The notes under the pieces were generated by a model. The model was not told the origin of the DNA. It ran no database searches and saw only the letters and a list, made by a program, of their open reading frames with translations. A program made the translations under genes and the position numbers. From the NCBI RefSeq assembly GCF_000429985.1, contig NZ_AUCX01000016.1, positions 61,299 through 125,298 on the forward strand: DNA of 64,000 bases, written 5' to 3'. How positions within the stretch are numbered: the stretch's first letter is position 1; each line of letters opens with the position of its first letter. This document shows positions 61,814 to 64,000 of this stretch, piece after piece. The stretch comes from Maridesulfovibrio bastinii DSM 16055 (GTDB lineage: Bacteria; Desulfobacterota; Desulfovibrionia; Desulfovibrionales; Desulfovibrionaceae).

Positions 61814-61864
61814 ATTAATTCTCCCTATTTATTGTTATGAATGAAATACTGCCAGTCAATTTTT

Positions 61865-61881
61865 AGCTAAAATCGTGCCAA
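61865..61881 (-). promoter_or_regulatory. sigma-54 promoter of the CP76-like gene
   Basis: On the minus strand TTGGCACG-ATTT-TAGCT matches the sigma-54 consensus TTGGCACG-N4-TTGCW except at one position. The GG and GC doublets are exactly 10 bp apart. Transcription would begin near 61854, about 40 bp before the ATG. A sigma-54 activator is required; an NtrX-like one is encoded at 24850-26259. Confidence 0.8.
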
Positions 61882-61965
61882 CAACAGACATGGCGTTATG
61901 GCAAGCATAACTATTGTAACTATTGATTTTTTATTACTGGTTAAAAACTAAAAAATTAAATTTTA

Positions 61966-61996
61966 CTGTTTCGCAACACTTTTTATTGCTTCACAG
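61966..61996 (-). promoter_or_regulatory. candidate enhancer-binding site upstream of the sigma-54 promoter
   Basis: CTGTTTCGCAA (61966-61976) and TTGCTTCACAG (61986-61996) form an inverted repeat (outer CTGT and inner GCAA arms perfect, three middle bases unmatched) centred about 127 bp upstream of the predicted start. That distance is typical for sigma-54 activator sites. Confidence 0.5.
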
Positions 61997-62219
61997 GAAT
62001 CAATGTTATGTATCAAATCATTACATTTAAAAGACATCACCCATTGTCTGTGGAAACTGTTTGAGGGCTGTCAGCTCCCACAGGCATAAATTCATACCTT
62101 TTTAGTCTAAAAAAGTAAAATCAAATTATTTTTGAAATTATTCTCACAAATTATAGACAGTTACATGCAGCAAAAGGCATGGCACCCCTGCTTACGAACT
62201 ACCGGATAGTAATTTTTAT

Positions 62220-63062
62220 CTAAAGTCCTATTGAATCGAGATAGAGTTCGCCGGAGAAAGTCAGCTCGGCTCCGCCCTGAAGGAATACTTTGCCATCCTC
62301 GACAATAACCTTCAAAACTTCACCGCCGGAAGTACGGATTCTGACAGCAGCATCAGTAAGCCCAAGCTTATTCATAGTAAGCTGGACAGCTGAAACTCCA
62401 GTTCCGCAGGCATAGGTTTCATCTTCCACGCCACGTTCATAAGTGCGGACTATCAAACTGTCATTATCAACGAATTGAACGAAATTGACATTGGTTCCTG
62501 CCGGGGCAAAATCTTCATGATAACGGATAGCACTGCCCATTTTTTTAATATCAACTGATTCGGCATCGTCAACCTGCACAACAACATGGGGAACACCGGT
62601 ATTGGCAAAGTGGTAGGTGTACTCTTTACCATCTATGGTTAAAGTCTGATTGACCTTAATATCTTTGGGGTCCGGCAGCTGAACCTTAACTTCTTCAAGC
62701 TCAGGAAAGACCTGAACCTGTACAGGTCCGGCGTCGGTTCCGAAAACATGCTTTTCACCGGCAATTCCGAGTGCATGAGCGAGTCTGCCGACACAGCGGG
62801 AAGCGTTTCCGCACATTTCGGCCCTTGAACCATCAGAGTTGTAAAACTGCCAGACATAATCCAGATCCGAACCTTCGGGAGCATCTTCAATAAAAAACAG
62901 TCCGTCAGCATAAACGCCGAACGCGCGCTTGCATATTTTCTCTGCCCAGCGTGACATATCGTCAACCGGCAGTTTCATTTCACGGTTATCAATAATAACG
63001 AAATCGTTTCCGCAACCCTGCATTTTATAAAATGGAACACTTATATCGAACATCTTACTCAT
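62220..63062 (-). CDS. dapF: diaminopimelate epimerase
   Basis: This 280-residue enzyme converts LL- to meso-diaminopimelate for lysine and peptidoglycan synthesis. The two catalytic cysteines are Cys84 (AEMCGNASRC) and Cys219 (ETYACGTGVSAV), one from each of the two similar domains. The N-terminal YKMQGCGNDFVIID motif is standard. Length is normal. It lies 44 bp downstream of the YhhQ-type transporter gene in the same direction. Nothing odd was seen. Confidence 0.96.
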   Translation of the reverse strand: MSKMFDISVPFYKMQGCGNDFVIIDNREMKLPVDDMSRWAEKICKRAFGVYADGLFFIEDAPEGSDLDYVWQFYNSDGSRAEMCGNASRCVGRLAHALGIAGEKHVFGTDAGPVQVQVFPELEEVKVQLPDPKDIKVNQTLTIDGKEYTYHFANTGVPHVVVQVDDAESVDIKKMGSAIRYHEDFAPAGTNVNFVQFVDNDSLIVRTYERGVEDETYACGTGVSAVQLTMNKLGLTDAAVRIRTSGGEVLKVIVEDGKVFLQGGAELTFSGELYLDSIGL

Positions 63063-63106
63063 GACAATTCTCCGGAATTTTAATTAAATAAAAAGACAGG
63101 ACATTA

Positions 63107-63793
63107 TTATAAAATAGAAGCTTGCTTGAGCCCCATCCGTTTAGCCAGATAAATAAACGGAGTATCCAAAATGGCAACAACCACTTTCATTACGTATGTA
63201 GTTATAAAAATTTCAATCCAGACATCCTTGGGAAACAGCCCCCACAGGGCTATAAAGCAAAAAATCAAGGAATCAAGCAACTGGCTGAGCAGAGTGCTGG
63301 CATTATTCCTCAACCACAGATGTCTTCCGTCATACTTTTCTTTGAGGGCATGGAATATATAAACATCATTGAACTGAGAGACAAGATAAGCCGCAAGGCT
63401 TCCAATTGCAACCCGTGGCAGAAAACTGAAAATAGATTCAAGATGAGACTGAACAAAATCACCCGGAGCAGGTTTGAATAAGAGGGCTATATGCATATAG
63501 ACAACGGTCATCAGCAAGGTTGCAAAGCCCAGCAGAACTGCTTTTTTGGCCTCTTCCTTTCCATAAAATTCACTGAGAAGATCAGTGGAAAGAAATACGC
63601 TCGCATAAAGGACATTACCGAGGGTGGTTGTCATTCCAAAAAGTTCTACTGTTTTTAAAACCTGAATGTTGCAGAGCATGAGATTAAAAACAATAAGCCC
63701 AAAAAGTCCTGTTTTTCCGAACAGTCTGTATATAATAAGGACAAGGCTCAAATCCATAAGGGCAAAGCCTATCCACAGCAGATCATTATACAT
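63107..63793 (-). CDS. queuosine precursor transporter, YhhQ (VUT) family
   Basis: This 228-residue inner-membrane protein has about six transmembrane segments and the family motifs LLSEFYGKEEAKKAVLLGF, VSQFNDVYIFHALKEKYDG and LRNNASTLLSQLLDSLIF. YhhQ-type carriers import queuosine precursors (preQ0/preQ1) for tRNA modification. GAGGGAG precedes the ATG. No preQ1 riboswitch could be recognised in its leader. It is followed by dapF, with which it probably shares a transcript. Confidence 0.87.
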   Translation of the reverse strand: MYNDLLWIGFALMDLSLVLIIYRLFGKTGLFGLIVFNLMLCNIQVLKTVELFGMTTTLGNVLYASVFLSTDLLSEFYGKEEAKKAVLLGFATLLMTVVYMHIALLFKPAPGDFVQSHLESIFSFLPRVAIGSLAAYLVSQFNDVYIFHALKEKYDGRHLWLRNNASTLLSQLLDSLIFCFIALWGLFPKDVWIEIFITTYVMKVVVAILDTPFIYLAKRMGLKQASIL

Positions 63794-63882
63794 AAAAAAA
63801 TCTCCCTCTGATGAAGAGATATTAAATTAAAAAGAATTGAAAGCGTGGATTTGCCTTTATTCAAAGCAGAGGTCAAGCCATA

Positions 63883-63891
63883 ATTATAACA
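63883..63891 (-). promoter_or_regulatory. extended -10 promoter of the yhhQ-like gene
   Basis: On the minus strand TGTTATAAT is a perfect extended -10 element (TGnTATAAT) about 90 bp before the start codon. The -35 zone falls within a GC-rich hairpin and shows no TTGACA. Confidence 0.45.
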
Positions 63892-63897
63892 CAAAAG

Positions 63898-63937
63898 TGA
63901 AATCGCGGCGGACATTTTAATGCCCGCCGCGATTTCA
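63898..63937. terminator. perfect 14-bp GC-rich hairpin
   Basis: TGAAATCGCGGCGG (63898-63911) pairs perfectly with CCGCCGCGATTTCA (63924-63937). It has no long T run on either strand, so it may be a terminator, part of a small RNA or a regulatory hairpin. Confidence 0.6.
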
Positions 63938-63947
63938 GATTGATGAC

Positions 63948-63978
63948 AAAGTCCTCGCCTTTTGGCGGGGACTTTTTT
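63948..63978 (+). terminator. rho-independent terminator at the window edge
   Basis: AAAGTCCTCGCC (63948-63959) pairs with GGCGGGGACTTT (63964-63975), with one wobble, followed by T6 on the plus strand. No plus-strand gene precedes it inside the window. Confidence 0.75.
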
Positions 63979-64000
63979 ATATTATTTGCATGTTAAAAAA

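Larger units (their letters stand above)
61814..62219. other. gene-free region upstream of the CP76-like gene
   Basis: This 406-bp stretch contains no credible gene. It holds the sigma-54 promoter (61865-61881) and a probable activator site (61966-61996), both listed separately. From about 62000 to the dapF stop at 62222 I see no terminator or other recognisable element. Confidence 0.5.

Noticed and set aside
63794..63880. PreQ1 riboswitch upstream of the YhhQ-type transporter
   Set aside because: No preQ1-I or preQ1-II aptamer pattern could be found in the short leader.

Overview
The window looks like chromosome from a marine, anaerobic, sulfate-reducing deltaproteobacterium of the Desulfovibrio/Maridesulfovibrio type. 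The evidence is a moderate-to-low GC content, the perR-rubrerythrin-desulfoferrodoxin-rubredoxin-roo oxygen-defence block, a CX4C rubredoxin of the Desulfovibrio Rd2 type, a DVU0298-type HEAT-repeat protein, and heavy investment in two-component and chemosensory signalling. I saw no rRNA, tRNA, CRISPR array, IS element or prophage. Identifications rest on motif recognition only; no database search was run.

Layout. 0-4.3 kb, minus strand: a tlpA-GNAT-hpt operon and a short-form cobalamin-dependent methionine synthase. 4.6-12.0 kb, plus strand: rpoH, an HD hydrolase, a TPR lipoprotein, a LolB-like lipoprotein, rpiB and transketolase. 12.5-20.3 kb: a secreted seven-bladed FG-GAP surface protein with a CTERM-like tail, an exported beta-carbonic-anhydrase-like protein that has lost all three zinc ligands, and a giant AsmA-like DUF748 protein. 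20.5-26.3 kb: DUF4390, an NtrY-like kinase, a REC-PAS-HD-GYP regulator and an NtrX-like sigma-54 activator. 26.3-32.3 kb, minus strand: acetyl-CoA synthetase, a LytTR regulator with two direct repeats lying between the two genes, and a kinase/receiver pair.

32.5-39.8 kb, plus strand, is an oxygen-defence island: perR, rbr, dfx, two rubredoxins, roo, a HEAT-repeat protein, cydAB and ferritin. It covers H2O2 reduction, superoxide reduction, two different O2-reducing terminal systems and iron storage. 39.9-45.7 kb: a SPOR protein, argS, SAM hydrolase, cobS and a soluble kinase. 45.8-48.5 kb: phoBR on the minus strand.

48.6-60.7 kb, minus strand, is one tightly packed chemosensory operon with the gene order of the Pseudomonas Wsp system (MCP, CheW, CheR-TPR, CheW, CheA-REC, CheB). 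The expected GGDEF output protein is replaced by a receiver-PP2C phosphatase, and a second MCP with a c-type heme motif follows. The CheA carries three HPt modules, two of which have lost the phosphorylatable His. I regard this as the most interesting system in the window. 60.8-64.0 kb: a small unknown protein behind a sigma-28-like promoter, a CP76-like regulator behind a near-consensus sigma-54 promoter, dapF, a YhhQ-type queuosine-precursor transporter, and a pair of strong hairpins at the edge.
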